Below, piece after piece: positions 11,954 through 23,106 of a DNA stretch of 64,000 nt. Source of the stretch: Kappaphycus alvarezii (taxonomy: Eukaryota > Rhodophyta > Florideophyceae > Gigartinales > Solieriaceae); contig NADL03000466.1 in NCBI GenBank assembly GCA_002205965.3, positions 372,001-436,000 on the forward strand. Direction: 5' to 3'. The position numbers were made by a program, and so were the translations under genes. The notes under the pieces were generated by a model. It made no database searches and had not been told where the DNA came from. It worked only from the letters and a program-made list of their open reading frames with translations. Position 1 is the first letter of the stretch. Every line of letters begins with the position of its first letter.

Positions 11954-12745
11954 CAAGACTCTGATTATTGCCCTATTAATGTCGTCTACAATTTCTTTTT
12001 GATGAGTTGGGAGCATTCAGCAGAGCGCTAGAGGGGGTGTTCTTCAGGTCTTCGGCAGGGTGGTACCATCCATGTTACTCTGGAACTAAGCATTCCTTTC
12101 GTACAGACATGTAGTACTAAGATATGTATTGATCTTTGAGGGACTTTTCATGATCATTTTGTCATTTTCGACGTCTTAGGAGAAGCTGGTCACTAGTTGG
12201 TTGAAATTAAAGCATGAACTAGATTTCATTATTACAACTTTGTATTATACGGATTACTATGACCGAATAGCTGGAATAACATAGATGATCATCGGTGTTA
12301 CGATAGATAATCTATGTTTAAAAGCATAACTGCAATTCTGGATGGTACGTTCCCAGGATTCAAATCTTAAAGAAGCTCATATTTAAATGCTATCGGCGTG
12401 CTGGATTCGAGTTCACAAGGGGTTTTGTATGGTGAAGTGATTCCACCAGTGTAATATGGCCAACCGCAAGGTTCTGTACAGTGCAGTGTAGTACAGTGCT
12501 TTCTGTGGATGTGAACATCAACAAGTGCACATATATGGACGGGAAGGACCCTCTTGGGTGGAGGTGCGAATGGCAAAGCTCAAGCTGGCCAAATCAAAAT
12601 AACATTTTACGAATTTCATGCTCATTTGCCGTTGGCACTACACGCGTTACTGACATAGAACCACGTTTAATAAATCTATTTTGTTTTTAGTTTTAGTGTT
12701 TGCTTGATTATGTATGTAATGGAATTTTCAAACAGTGACCTCGTA

Positions 12746-12993
12746 ATGCTCTTTGAAATCATTTCAAAGGAAATTTCGGACATATGAAAAGCGAATGATG
12801 CTAGATATCGCAGTAGCAAGAGAAGAATTCCGCAATAAGGCCATTTGAGATATTGGATTCTTTCGAGGTCAACAAACCTTGGCCGACGTCCTTACGAAGC
12901 CAATGTATCAAGCAAAGCTTCGGCAAACTGTAGCGACAGATCATTTAGATATTCAACCGCAACAGTGGATCGTTCGGACTAGGGACGCCACTT
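12746..12993 (+). pseudogene. Copia RNase H, right part
   Basis: After the right terminal repeat of the nested element the sequence again resembles Copia RNase H: the segments MMLDIAVAREEF and GQQTLADVLTKPMYQAKL match the conserved end of the domain (the ADxLTK block). This shows that the intervening 2.95 kb is an insertion. Confidence 0.75.
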
Positions 12994-13109
12994 GACTTAT
13001 TCATTGACTAGCTGAAGGACCTCTGCTACTTCCAACATAGGAGTGTTCGGACCACCACACATATGTAGCGTTTCTGCTGAATGTCTGATCGGTAAAGTGT
13101 CAATACTGC

Positions 13110-13800
13110 CAAAAAAAGGCATCTAGTCGCATCAATGACGACGCAATAATCAAATTTCGGCAGCCCAAGTATGCACTGCGACAACTAAACCAGATTAACG
13201 CCATAACTATTACTTCCAATGATCCGAAAGCAGTCGAACGTCGATTTACGGAATGCCAGCGCCACTTTTCGCGCAAAAAACATTCTTTTGGAGGAGCTTG
13301 CGAGAATTTTGGCCCCTATAGGCACTACGAATGACATCGATCACTTGCCATAGCATCCTGAGATGCTTCATAAACGCCATCGTCATATCTTTCTCGATCC
13401 TGGAAACGACTTCGTTGTTAAAGAGTCTTATTACACTAACATTTGCCGCCGGTATGCGTTCCAGGTATCTGCTCAAGCCGATAAGAAGACCTTTTGCGTC
13501 CATATTAAATAGTATGCACGGCAAGAATCATTTTAGCGCGCTTACGATTCACCTAGCACAACGGATACTCCAGGATCTCTCCTACAAAACCCCATCATGA
13601 ACTCTAGCGCTCGAAGCTCTCCACCATTAGTATCACCACTTCTCGTTCTTCACGAGCCCCCATGGGTGATGACACAATTCCGTGGAACGTCCATCCCGCT
13701 TGAAACCGCACCTAAAAATTTATCCAAGGTCACCTCACGACTCGTGTAGCTGGGAGGGATTATCGAGGAGCCGATGATTATTAATTAAGAGAATACATCA
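13110..13800 (+). other. Unrecognised coding-like relic
   Basis: Downstream of the Copia RNase H the plus strand stays open for over 80 codons in one frame (containing KYALRQLNQINAITITSND and AVERRFTECQRHFSRK). It then shows protein-like stretches in a second frame (HKRHRHIFLDPGNDFVVK, SYYTNICRRYAFQVSAQADK). I do not recognise the family. The position suggests another retroelement fragment, but a host pseudogene is possible. Confidence 0.3.
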
Positions 13801-14300
13801 CGTACACCGCCCGCGCAAGCATACCAACTAACCTTTTGAATTCCATTCCCCAACGGACAAACCGCTTCCAGACATAACCGCCTCAACCTCGTATGGTGGT
13901 ACGTCCGCCATGCGGAGTGTGTATGCGAAAGTAAGACAATGATTTGCTTCCTCCCATTCAAAATCCTTCCCCTTCTGCGATGAAGACCCAGTTCCCTTCG
14001 TTGATACTGTTTTGGTACATTACTCACCCGCTCAGCGGTATCAGTCTTTCATACCTCTCCAGTAGCCTCTATTCATCACTTATATCACTCCCAAGGGCAT
14101 CCAACGCACCCATTAGACTCTCATCATCAGCCTTCGACAAATGTGGCACCAATCTCATCGCTCAGGCCCGTACACTCCATCCTGTCTCTATCTAAGCCGC
14201 AAGATTACAAGAGAACATTGGAAAGCTCCTTGGAAACCACCGTTGTAGGTTCGACCTAGCAAACCCCCGCAAAAGAAGATGAGAGCAACCCAAACACCGA
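13800..14300. other. Gene-free stretch
   Basis: Short frames occur on both strands but none shows a recognisable domain. No repeat, terminal motif or RNA gene was identified. Confidence 0.4.
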
Positions 14301-14349
14301 GTGTCACCCCAAACACCGAGTGTCCACCCGTTACTTATACATTTCGATG

Positions 14350-14935
14350 GCGTTCGAACTGTTAGTGTAGTTTCACTTCTTTGCCTGTTTCTCACAGCTG
14401 ACATTTCGCAAAGAGGCTTACAGTTATTACTGTATTTTAACGTTCAACCTAGAACTTGGCCGTTATGTTCATGCACTGTACAGTGCTGTAAACTTGAGCT
14501 GATCCACTTTAGATCAGCTCAAGCAAGTTTAGGGTTAGACACTGACCGTCGTCTACATGTCTTCTGGAAACTTCCTTCGATCAACAGGAAGCATCATACG
14601 ACTCGCCTTGAAGTCTATATAATCCCCGATCTTTCTCCACCTTGTACCTGAGTAAAGTTCCTCACCACCTTCTCCTCTCTCATCTCTCCTTCTCGGTCCC
14701 TCACTCTTTCTGCCTTTTTCTCTCTCTCTCTTGCTCTCCCGCTCTCACCCTCACTCCTTTCTGGCTCCCTCGCTCCCTCTTTCTCGTTCTATCCATCACG
14801 AACTACCGTTTTCTGGGCCCGTTCCTTGCAAAATCAAGCCGAACAAACAATTCCAAACTTTTCAGTTTTCGACATTTTTTTTATTTGTTTTATAGATTTT
14901 GATCACTTTGAACCTTGCTTGGTAATTGCCGCACA
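14350..14935 (+). repeat. Possible LTR (plus orientation), CT-rich leader
   Basis: A TATATAA box at about 14,617-14,623 is followed by a roughly 150-bp CT-rich stretch (CTCTC/CCTC runs), the layout of a U3-R boundary with a pyrimidine leader. It lies upstream of the plus-strand Gypsy element at 16.3-20.4 kb and could be its 5' LTR. No second copy was found, so this is an inference. Confidence 0.3.
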
Positions 14936-14959
14936 CCGCATTGCGCCGTAGGGATGAGT

Positions 14960-15405
14960 TCCAATCAACCACGTATACGAAATACAGTGTACAGTACACC
15001 ACACATCGATAGAGCGTACTTTACATACTGTACCGTGCACATTGCCGACGTGGGCCACCCGGTTGGCACTTATCTAGAAGCATAGTCGGTTCTTGCACTG
15101 AACACAGGGTTGCGCAAACGTCGAAGGCTTTCAACTGCATGAGATGTGCTGAGCGGGCGGGTTTTACTTTCTTACTGTCCTCGCCTCTACTGAGCTCACA
15201 CGACTACCGGGTAAGCTTTGTTATTGTCTGGAGAAGTACTGTAACGTTGACTACCGTCCGCTGTATCGCTGAGGCACCCTCCCAAGCCCTTCTCTACCAA
15301 TAAAGCAACCCAAATTTTATATATTAAGCGCTCTGAAGTACTGCGTCGTTCGCAGCTGCGCAAAACGCTTTGGGCCGAGACCGGGTCTCATGACATATGG
15401 AACTC
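14960..15405 (-). repeat. LTR fragment related to the first Gypsy element's LTR
   Basis: The stretch aligns with about 4,390-4,770, sharing GGGTTTTACTTT, CCTCGCCTCTACTGAG, AAGCTTTGTTATT and TCTACCAATAAAGCAA in order. It is cut at its right by the long-TIR element starting at 15,408. Orientation is inferred from the TATATAAA-like box on the minus strand. Confidence 0.75.
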
Positions 15406-15407
15406 GC

Positions 15408-16280
15408 GGGTGTGGCTGAACGTTCCAGAGCCACACGCCGCGAGGCCATCGATATTTTAAAAATAACTCAAGTACTGTAGAAAATAATAGAAAGTAACTC
15501 TAGAGTACAGTAGCTGACAAACGTTGAAAACTGAAAAAAGCGCCATGAAAGTTGTGAGAGGGGCGGATATTTTGGTGACCATTCAGGAGCTACCAACAGA
15601 ATTTTTTTCTTTCGGTCGTCGTGTTGCCTCCGTTTATTCGTGCGCATCCGATGCCTCGCCTACATATGTAGGCAAGCGTCGAGACGCGTGTGGTAAAAAG
15701 AGGCGGGCCCTTCCAAGAAAATGAATAAATTTCAGTACTGTAGTCCGAAATATAAATATTACCTGTACAGTACTGTACGTAGAAATAATCAAAAACAATC
15801 CAAGATGCAACGTTTGTCCCTGAAGGAATTTGAGAAGATGGCAAGTTGTTCTCTCGAGTCCCGCAGATGGGGACTTGAGTGCCCTTTACATACTGTAGCA
15901 GTCCTAAGGAATTGTACTAGGATACTGTAGTATACTAGAGAGAAATACATGTTGACTCTCGATGATTGCGTGTAGACCCAAATACAGTATCCTGATGATT
16001 AAGTGTAACCCAGGATAATAATGTGACCCAGGACATGATTTGTCCTTTCGCATTGTACGGACTTAATTTCAATGCGACAGTACCTGTTGATTGCTCCTGA
16101 AGGGCCACCAGAAATCTGCCCTTTTTTGACTATTTGTATGACGCTTTTTGTTTTCAGCTTTCAATTTTGTCAGAAACTGTACTCTAGGGTTATTTGCTAT
16201 AATATTCTACAGTATTTTAGATAATTTTTGAATTATTGTCGGCCTAGCGGCGTGTCGCTCTGGAACGGTCGGCCACACCC
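15408..16280. mobile_element. Non-autonomous DNA transposon with long terminal inverted repeats
   Basis: About 187 bp at the left (15,408-15,594) are the imperfect reverse complement of about 16,094-16,280. Matching blocks include GGGTGTGGC at the very end, ACACGCCGC, and CTAGAGTACAGT. The 873-bp element has no transposase frame. TIRs of this length fit Mutator-like or similar families, but no clear target duplication is visible, so the superfamily is open. A related right end lies at 21,365-21,522. The interior includes the 16-bp palindrome GCCTACATATGTAGGC. Confidence 0.75.
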
Positions 16281-16399
16281 TCAATTTCCATTTAAACAGT
16301 GTTGGCCGTTGGTGGAAGGGGGAAACAGAGAGACAGGATACGACACGACAGAACTCCCCCTCCTAGGGTCTCCATACTTTTTTATTTTTTTACTTTACC

Positions 16400-16806
16400 G
16401 ACCCTATTATGGTACTCTTATAGAGGACCACTTCTTCTGGAGCGAATTCCGTCGCTTACAATGGAAAAGGAGATGTGAGAAAGTTCTTTTTCTTCTACGA
16501 CAATGCTGTGATGGCAGGAAAGTCCAGTCAAGAGAAGGCATTATCCATCCTCGGATACCTAGAAGGGTCCGCGTCGATTTCTACTACGATTCCTTCGCAG
16601 TCAAAGGAGAGCTGATCGAAGGTGCCAGTAACAACACCCTTGTCAAGGAGAAGTTCTTCGAACATTTCGCCGAGGAAGAAGAGCCTCAAGACATCATCCG
16701 TCAAGCGCTGAAGATTGGCCTCGAGATTGAACACATACCGAACTCCTTGAAGAAACCGGAACGGTTGTACGAGAATGCAGGTTTCAACATTATTGAGATA
16801 TTCTGA
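16400..16806 (+). pseudogene. Gypsy gag remnant
   Basis: The frame carries FDYYDSF-like and LVKEKFFEHFAEEEEPQDII segments and a helix QALKIGLEIEHI, matching the later half of Gypsy gag. A neighbouring frame shows KALSILGYLEG, the same gag block as RSLIKYLRG in the first element. Fossil. Confidence 0.6.
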
Positions 16807-17686
16807 TTACTAGGGACTGCTGTATGTCGACATCAGAAGTTGCAGCAGTTCCTGTCGATCCGATAGTTTTTGTCGATCCGATGAAGAATTACGCCGTTCT
16901 ATTGAAGGCTTCGAAGGAATTCCACGCGAATCGAATTGCGTTTTCCGTACCCTCGCCTCAAGTTATGGATGTACCGCCGAAAAGCCTCTTAGTTTGTCCC
17001 GATGCTCGCTCAAGAAATATCAAGGATAGGGTGGATTCCTTTACTGAAGACCTATCTCGCCTTACCCTTCTCGTCAAGCAGAAGAAGTAATATTACGATA
17101 CATTCGCAGGACCTCCTTCGTCAGCTCGGAGGTGAAATGCTCCTAGATTGTGCTCATGCTGTCGCCAACCCGGCCATAGGGCATCTAGATGCGAGAAGAA
17201 TCCCCATCGAGATCATATTTGTACCCTTTGCGGCTGATTGGGGCATTCTGAGGCTACGTGCTGGACTGCGGCGAGAATTAAGGCTTCCAATGCTTTGGAA
17301 GAGCACGAAAGGAAAGAAGAAATTCCAGTTGCGGATCGGGTCAACTTTGTCCGTGAAAGTCAGTCGAATACAGATCAAGAAATAGAAGAGATCTTCAACG
17401 CAACGAAGAGAAATGCTGAAGGAGAAGCTTTGCCGAAACAACCTTGTCAATAAGATCACGGGGAATCCCGGTATCTCTACTAGTGCATAAACGGCAACAA
17501 GTTCGAATAATTGCTCCCGTACCACCCGCAGAGTAATTCCGTGTTTCGTAGCGTAGGAGAAAGAAAAAGAAGTACAAAAAAGAAGCGAGGGGTTCGAACA
17601 AGCTCCAAGAATATGTCGTAAAGTACGACGTCGTCGCTGACCTCGCTAATGCCAACTGCGGGCCTAAGTTCGGTCATCTTTTTGGA

Positions 17687-18160
17687 ATGGATGCTGACAG
17701 AGCCGCTAATGTAATGAGAAGGATGTTAAGAAAGAATAATATGGCTATAGTTGATGTCTCTGCTGATAAAGGGCCACGCTTTCTGCGAGTAGTGCAGCTC
17801 AAAGCTTATGGCATGGAAGCATGGGCGCTTTTGGGTTCTGGAGCCGTACCGGACGTGATGTCTGCGGAGTTATCTCGACGCCTTTACCTGTCGCCAAACT
17901 ACAGTCAAAGAATATTACCGTCGCGAAAGGAGATAGCGCTCCCTGTGGCAGGTCATTGCTTACGGCTCCCACCACTTTTAGGGATCAAGCGGTCAATCGG
18001 CACTACCTAGTTGTGGGGAACTCGCCATTTGATCAAAGTATTGGTCTCCCGACCTTTTCGGCTAAGCGAGCAAAATTAGACTTCGGGACCCAAAGCGCTC
18101 TTCTAAAGATTGACTCGGAAGAATTGATACTGCCTTTGGAGCCCGATAAAAAAGCCGCTG
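17687..18160 (+). pseudogene. Gypsy aspartic protease remnant
   Basis: The segment LGSGAVPDVMSAELSRRLYL corresponds to the retropepsin active-site loop of this clade, followed at about 18,000-18,060 by LVVGNSPFDQSIGLPTFSA, the second conserved protease block. It lies between gag and RT. Confidence 0.75.
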
Positions 18161-18521
18161 AGAAGCAGATGATGAGATGTCAGGGTATCGGGACGCCTAG
18201 CGAAGACTTCACCTCCCACTTTGATGCTGGCTCCATCTCCGCCGACACTTCAGAAGAGCAATTGGTCCTGGCGATCCGGGGAAAAAATTACGAGAGCCCC
18301 GGCAACTCTGATAAAGAGCTAGCCGATAAATATGCCGCTACCGTCGAAAAATGGGGCGAAGAAACGAGAAGGAGGATATGGAAGGGCCACTTCGAGCCCG
18401 TTTTGCTCACCTTCTTGAAGATACACAAGAAAGCATAATTAGCTCACTCCGTGACACTGAGATAGTCTCATGGACTATCGAGGAGCTCCGCTTCGCACCT
18501 ATACCGACGAAACATTGATTT

Positions 18522-19175
18522 TTGCTGAAAGATAACACCCTCATCTACCACGGGGCTCGCCGAATGTCTCTACGATACAACGAAATCGCTAGCAGGGAGA
18601 TTGGAAACATGCTTGATGCAAAAATTATCACTCCAGGCTCTTTAGCATGGTCGTTATATGTTGTAATTTTGACAAAGAAGGAAGATAATACCTTCTTCTG
18701 TGTGAACTACCGTGCTCTGAATCGAAGGATGAAGGCTGAACGCTGGCCGTTGCCTAAGAACGAGGAAATATTCGACGATTTGAAGGGAAGCTCCATCTTT
18801 ACAACCCTGGACCTCTTCACAGGGTATTTACAGATCCGCATGAGCGAAAAATGCAAAGAGATGACTACTTTACTATGCCACTTTGGCACATTCAAGCTCG
18901 AGGTCATGCCCTTTTGCCTGATGAATGCGCCGTCTTCATTCCAGCGAATGATGGATTACATATTGAGAGATATCCCATTCGCTGGAGTATGTCCGGACGA
19001 CGTTCCTTTGCTCTACAGCACGATCGAGGAGCATGTTACACACCTTCGCATCGTCTTCGAAGCTATTGGAAAGTCCGGAATCAAGTTAAAAATCACGAAG
19101 TGTGCGTTTGCTAGGCCTACTATTTCCAAGCTTTTCGGCCATTTTGGTGACAAAGAAGGAGTTCACGTCGATTAA
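18522..19175 (+). pseudogene. Gypsy reverse transcriptase
   Basis: A 217-residue frame with FCVNYRALNRRMKAERWPLP, FTTLDLFTGYLQIRM, MPFCLMNAPSSFQRMMD and GVCPDDVPLL, the YxDD-equivalent region. These are the palm motifs of Ty3/Gypsy RT in order. Fossil. Confidence 0.92.
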
Positions 19176-19205
19176 GAGAGGATCAGTACCATCAAGAAGG
19201 CACCG

Positions 19206-20099
19206 TTGTCAGCAAACACGACTAAGCTGCGGAGTTTCCTTGGCTTAGGCGGTTATTATCGCCGCTGTATCAAGGATTTCGCGGGCATTCCTGGCACTCC
19301 TCATGCCAAAACTCCCGGAAGTAAGAATTTCAACTGGAAAGAAGAAATCAAGGAAGTTTCCGAGGTGCTAAAAGAGAAACTCACGTCCGCACCGGTGCTG
19401 GCCTTCTCCGACTTCGACGCGCAGTTTATCTTGGAAATGGATGCCTCAAGTTTCGCCGTGGGGGCAGTGCTTGCTCAGAAGAGAGAAGATGGAAAAGTAC
19501 ACCCCGTGAAATATGCAAGTCGCACCATGACTTGCGCCGAGGTGAACTATTCCGCGTGCGAAAGGGAAGCTCTTGCAGTAATCTTCGCACCTACGAAGTT
19601 CCGAGTGTACTTGCTTTCAACGGAGCCCTCCAAACTCACAACTGACCATAAGGCCATTAAGTATGCATTTAAGAAGAGCGAAGTCCTCGGAAGGTTGGCG
19701 CGATGGCTAGAATTTCTGGCTGAATACGAGTTTGAGGTGGAATATCGTCCGGGCACCAGGAATGGAGCTGGCGACTATCTTTCAGACGTGGTGCACAAAG
19801 GGCTCGGAGGCGCCCCAAATGTCGACGAAGGAAACCTTTTTTGTGCAGTGGACTCTTTGTGTTCGTTCGAGACTCCCGTTATAGAACCATATTTGGTTGA
19901 TTTCGCTCGATACAGCGAAGGAAAAAATATTCAAGAACAAGATACGTCTAGGCGCCGCTCGATAAAACGCGCCGCAAAACACTCCATGGTGTGGGAACGA
20001 AGACTGCTGAGGTGTACGAAGAATGGCCTCCGCGTGATCCTGACAGTCAAGGACAGTCTCTGCATTTTGAAGACATTCCACGACGAAGTAGGACACTGA
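19206..20099 (+). pseudogene. Gypsy RNase H and start of integrase
   Basis: A 297-residue frame begins with the connection SFLGLGGYYRRCIKDFA and contains FILEMDASSFAVGAVLAQ, CEREALAVIFAPTKFRVYL and TTDHKAIKYAF, the Gypsy RNase H motifs. It ends with FHDEVGH, the start of the integrase zinc-binding domain. Confidence 0.93.
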
Positions 20100-20300
20100 G
20101 ATAGGTAAAAAACAAAGAAATTAGTTATCGACCGATATTGGTGGCCCCAAGTCCATCAAGACGTTCAAGACTACGTCAAAAGCTGTAAGTAGTGTCAAAA
20201 TGCCAAGCACTTGATCTCTTATCGAACTACGCTAAGCATTCCCCTTATGAATATCTTCGAGACCTACTCTATAGATTTCGCTGGGCCCTAAAACCACGAA
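20100..20300 (+). pseudogene. Gypsy integrase zinc-binding domain remnant
   Basis: The plus strand shows DRYWWPQVHQDVQDYVKSC and a second Cys soon after, the HHCC pattern, followed by YSIDFAGP, which normally begins the integrase core. The core itself is not recognised beyond this point. Confidence 0.7.
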
Positions 20301-20439
20301 TGTTTAATCCTAGAGACTGAGGTTTGGTCGCACGTGTAAAAGCCCTAACGTCCACGGCTAAGTGGCCTGCTTTCAAGTCCCGTTTCTTCGGACCGTGCCG
20401 CAGTTGGAAATAACTTCACCCTGGTAACTGGCTTACCTC

Positions 20440-21360
20440 TTATGGAGGTAGGCATTCTGAACGAGCTATCCACGCGAGGTGCCTGGTGCCCTACTCTTTG
20501 CGCCCATTTTTCCTACAGGATTAACTCCTGGAGCTGTCCTATAGAAGACAGCCCGTATATGTCTTATGTTTGTTCCATGTGTTCTTGTTGGTTCTTCTGT
20601 AGATTCTTTATCATCTTAATAAAATTTGAATTCATCATGTCTTTCCAAGTTCCAGAAAACTTCTCTGCAATATAAAGGCTGCTTGAAGCCAAACCAACAG
20701 GTGTCCGATCAACTGAACCTGTAAAGGGCTGGAAAACTCCGACTAAAACGCTTGTCTGTAAAAGAGAAAATGTCGCCATCACAATTTAGTGCAGAAGAGC
20801 CTCATCTGCCAACTTAGTCCTTTATTCTGTCGTTGAGTAGTTGAATTGCATTCGGTAACGTTGCATTTCGTCGTTTTTGGATTTTTTCGCTATCCATTTC
20901 TTGGCAAGAGATAAAGTGTGTGAAGACGTTCTCCGGCTCGTATCCGAGCTTCCGTCCTCATCAACTCACGACGCGACTCTCTTTTTCCAGTTGACTTCTT
21001 CGCTGTTTACTCGGTCTTCGCTATCGTATTGGTCCACTTGGGGATTTTCGAATGGGTCCAAAGCCGTATGAACTCCATGCCCGTACTAGCACGGATGGAG
21101 CAGACACGAAGGCTTTAGCTGCCCTAAATCGACGTATGTTTAGAGCGGGGACGGCAACGCGTGCGAGGAAAGCTGAGATGGTTGAACGTGGCGGTTGACA
21201 GTGCTGGGGTCAAGGTAATGCGTTGGATGTATTTGGAGCGGAGGGTTTGGAGCTAAAAAGTGATCGTAGAGGGATGGCAGTGAGTTCCTGTATCAACCTC
21301 AAGTCAATGCTATATCGTGCAGCGGGCTTCCATCTGGGGCCGGAATGGTGTTGGTTTTTT
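20440..21360. other. Gene-free stretch between Gypsy and repeat
   Basis: Only short frames with no recognised domains. Local AT-rich runs occur around 20,580-20,660. No inverted or direct repeat with other parts of the window was noticed, apart from the repeat end that starts at 21,365. Confidence 0.35.
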
Positions 21361-21364
21361 CCGA

Positions 21365-21522
21365 AGGATCACAAAAAATCTGCCTTTTTTGACTACTTTC
21401 ATGACACTTTTTGTTCTCAGTTGTTTTTTATCCGCTACTGTACTCCAGGGTTATTTTTTATTATTTTTACAGTATTTTAGGTATTTTTTAATTATTGTCG
21501 GCCTCGCGGCGCGTGGCTCTGG
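21365..21522 (+). repeat. Right end of the long-TIR element family
   Basis: This stretch matches the right terminal repeat of the 15,408-16,280 element in the same orientation: ATCTGCC, TTTTTTGACTA, TTATTGTCGGCCT and GGCTCTGG occur in order. The outermost part of the repeat is missing and no matching left end was found, so it is a fragment. Confidence 0.75.
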
Positions 21523-21849
21523 GTAGAAATATTTATTCATTGAGTGTACACCGAATGAAAGACTATTCAGTGAACTGGATGGACCACAGCGGTCACGCGC
21601 AGTGGGGCCCGCGATTTGATGGCCATAGCCACCAACGACCAAAAAGTGCAACTGGTGCGCTGGTGGATGCGTGTGCGAATCGCAGCGTCAGAGGTATGGC
21701 ATTTTCTGGCTACACTTGGTACAAACTCTTCGATGAATAATGCGGTCTCCGGAGAAGGGGCACCGAGGGAGTCGAAAACCGGAGGCTGTAATCGGAAACC
21801 TGGGTCGCGGGAGGGCAGGGAGGGGGGACTAGTCGCCACTTGATTACAT

Positions 21850-22900
21850 CGCACAAGATGCCTTGGATCTCACGCACGCCGATATAAACGCGACTATATT
21901 CCCTCCGAGGTTGGCAAAGAATAAGTATGTCGCCGTGTTCCTCGATGAAGCCAACAGAATGGGTGCCGTGTACTTTCTCTTTGCTCGACCTGAATTCTTC
22001 CAAGCCCTCACCGCTTACAAGGCCCTCCCTGAAAACGAGCAAAGAATCCGGATGTTCCGCATTAGCATCGATCGGGCTGGATAGAACACAATTGAAGCAG
22101 TCTTTAAGTTCAGTCTTCAGCAGGGAATGAAGTTAGAATAATCTCCTCCTCCTGTAAGCCAGTCCAACTGCGCAGCCGAGAGGCTGGTACAAGAACTCTG
22201 GAAGGTCACTCACACAGTTTTTTTCGCACCCAGGTTAATGATTCACTTATGGGCAGAGGCTGTTTCTCAAGCGCAGATTCCGCTCCATCATCGACAAATT
22301 GATGCACACCGCAATTTTCACTCACCCAGACATCGCCTTCACTGCCTTGATTCTAGCAAGATAAATGCACGATCCGTCCCTCCGTTATCTTGTTCTTGCT
22401 AAAAGTCTGGTGGGTTACCTCCTCCGCACAAAGGATTTAGAACTCTTGTACCTATCACGCTCTTCTTCCGCACCGCTAACCGCATTCGCGGATTCAGACT
22501 GGGCCTGATGCAAAGAAACATGCAGGTCTACCTCAGTTATTTTGGTGATAGTCAATAGCGCTGCAGTAATCTGGTCCTCGGAGCGTCAACATCTGGTTTC
22601 ACTAAGTTCTGCAGAGACTGAGTACATATCGATGCCCTCTTGTGGAAAAAGCGTCACATGGTTGCTCCTTTTATTCGAAGAATTTGTCTCTACCAATCCG
22701 CTTGAAGAAAAACTGCGTCTACCACCAACGGTCACCAACATCGAAAATACCGCTGCCATATCAATGTCAACAATTGATCAAGTCTCCGAGCGCGACAAGC
22801 ATATCGAACTCAGGAGGCACCACATCCGGGACCTTCGCCAGAGAGCAATCGTCTTGCGGGCACACGTTTTTACCTCCAGATAACTCACAGACATGCCGCT
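21850..22900 (+). mobile_element. Ty1/Copia LTR retrotransposon fragment (fossil)
   Basis: Two Copia parts are present on the plus strand. At 21,860-22,260 an integrase-core block reads VAVFLDEANRMGAVYF, with AERLVQELWKVTH following. At 22,540-22,880 a Copia RNase H reads VSLSSAETEYISMPSCGKSV and IDQVSERDKHIELRRHHIRD. The copy is incomplete and broken. It belongs to a Copia lineage different from the 5.3-13 kb element, judging by the RNase H. Confidence 0.85.
22542..22883 (+). pseudogene. Copia RNase H
   Basis: The 113-residue frame has SLSSAETEYIS (catalytic Glu block), IENTAAISMS (second Asp region equivalent) and SERDKHIELRRHHIRD, the hallmark KHIDxxxHFxR block of Copia RNase H. Fossil. 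Confidence 0.9.
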
Positions 22901-23008
22901 GACCGCATCTCAGTTGAACTATCTTATCAACAGCTTTATGATGTACAGGATGATGTGCACTGAACTTGCACGCGAAAAAAAAACTAGAAGGGGAACAATT
23001 TCGGATAT

Positions 23009-23106
23009 AGTATCGGAATTTGCAAGATATTTCTACAGTATCGGAATTTGCAAGATATTTCTACAGTATCGGAATTTGCAAGATATTTTTTACAGTATCT
23101 GAATTT
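23009..23106. repeat. 28-bp tandem repeat, about 3.5 units
   Basis: Three nearly identical units containing TCGGAATTTGCAAGAT follow one another at 23,009, 23,037 and 23,065, with a partial fourth. They lie about 120 bp after the Copia RNase H, a place where a 3' LTR or its leader would be expected. Confidence 0.92.

Larger units (their letters stand above)
9792..12743. mobile_element. TA-flanked, non-autonomous inverted-repeat DNA transposon inserted in Copia
   Basis: The ends are inverted: CGAGGTCACT at the left and AGTGACCTCG at the right, extended loosely by TTTGAAAA. Each end abuts a TA, the target duplication of the Tc1/mariner/pogo group. Copia RNase H similarity lies on both sides, so this is a genuine insertion of 2,952 bp. 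No transposase was found inside. The interior is AT-rich and carries an inverted 327-bp copy of Copia RT sequence plus two short unrecognised frames. The superfamily is inferred only from TA and TIR. Confidence 0.7.
5300..13010 (+). mobile_element. Ty1/Copia LTR retrotransposon (fossil, split by a nested element)
   Basis: Plus-strand parts in Copia order: gag (5.38-6.6 kb), protease region (about 6.7-7.1 kb), integrase (7.5-8.3 kb), RVT_2 reverse transcriptase (8.4-9.4 kb) and Copia RNase H, whose similarity stops at about 9.79 kb and is picked up again at about 12.75-12.98 kb. Between the two lies a TA-flanked inverted-repeat element of 2,952 bp. The copy is broken in very many places, well over ten, so it is old. 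LTR limits could not be set. Confidence 0.85.
16300..20440 (+). mobile_element. Ty3/Gypsy LTR retrotransposon (fossil)
   Basis: Plus-strand Gypsy with gag, protease, RT, RNase H and an integrase zinc-binding domain in the usual order. Similarity fades at about 20.44 kb and the integrase core is not recognised. The copy is broken in roughly ten places, but RT and RNase H frames are long. It is related to, but distinct from, the other Gypsy copies here. A 3' LTR was not identified. Confidence 0.88.
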
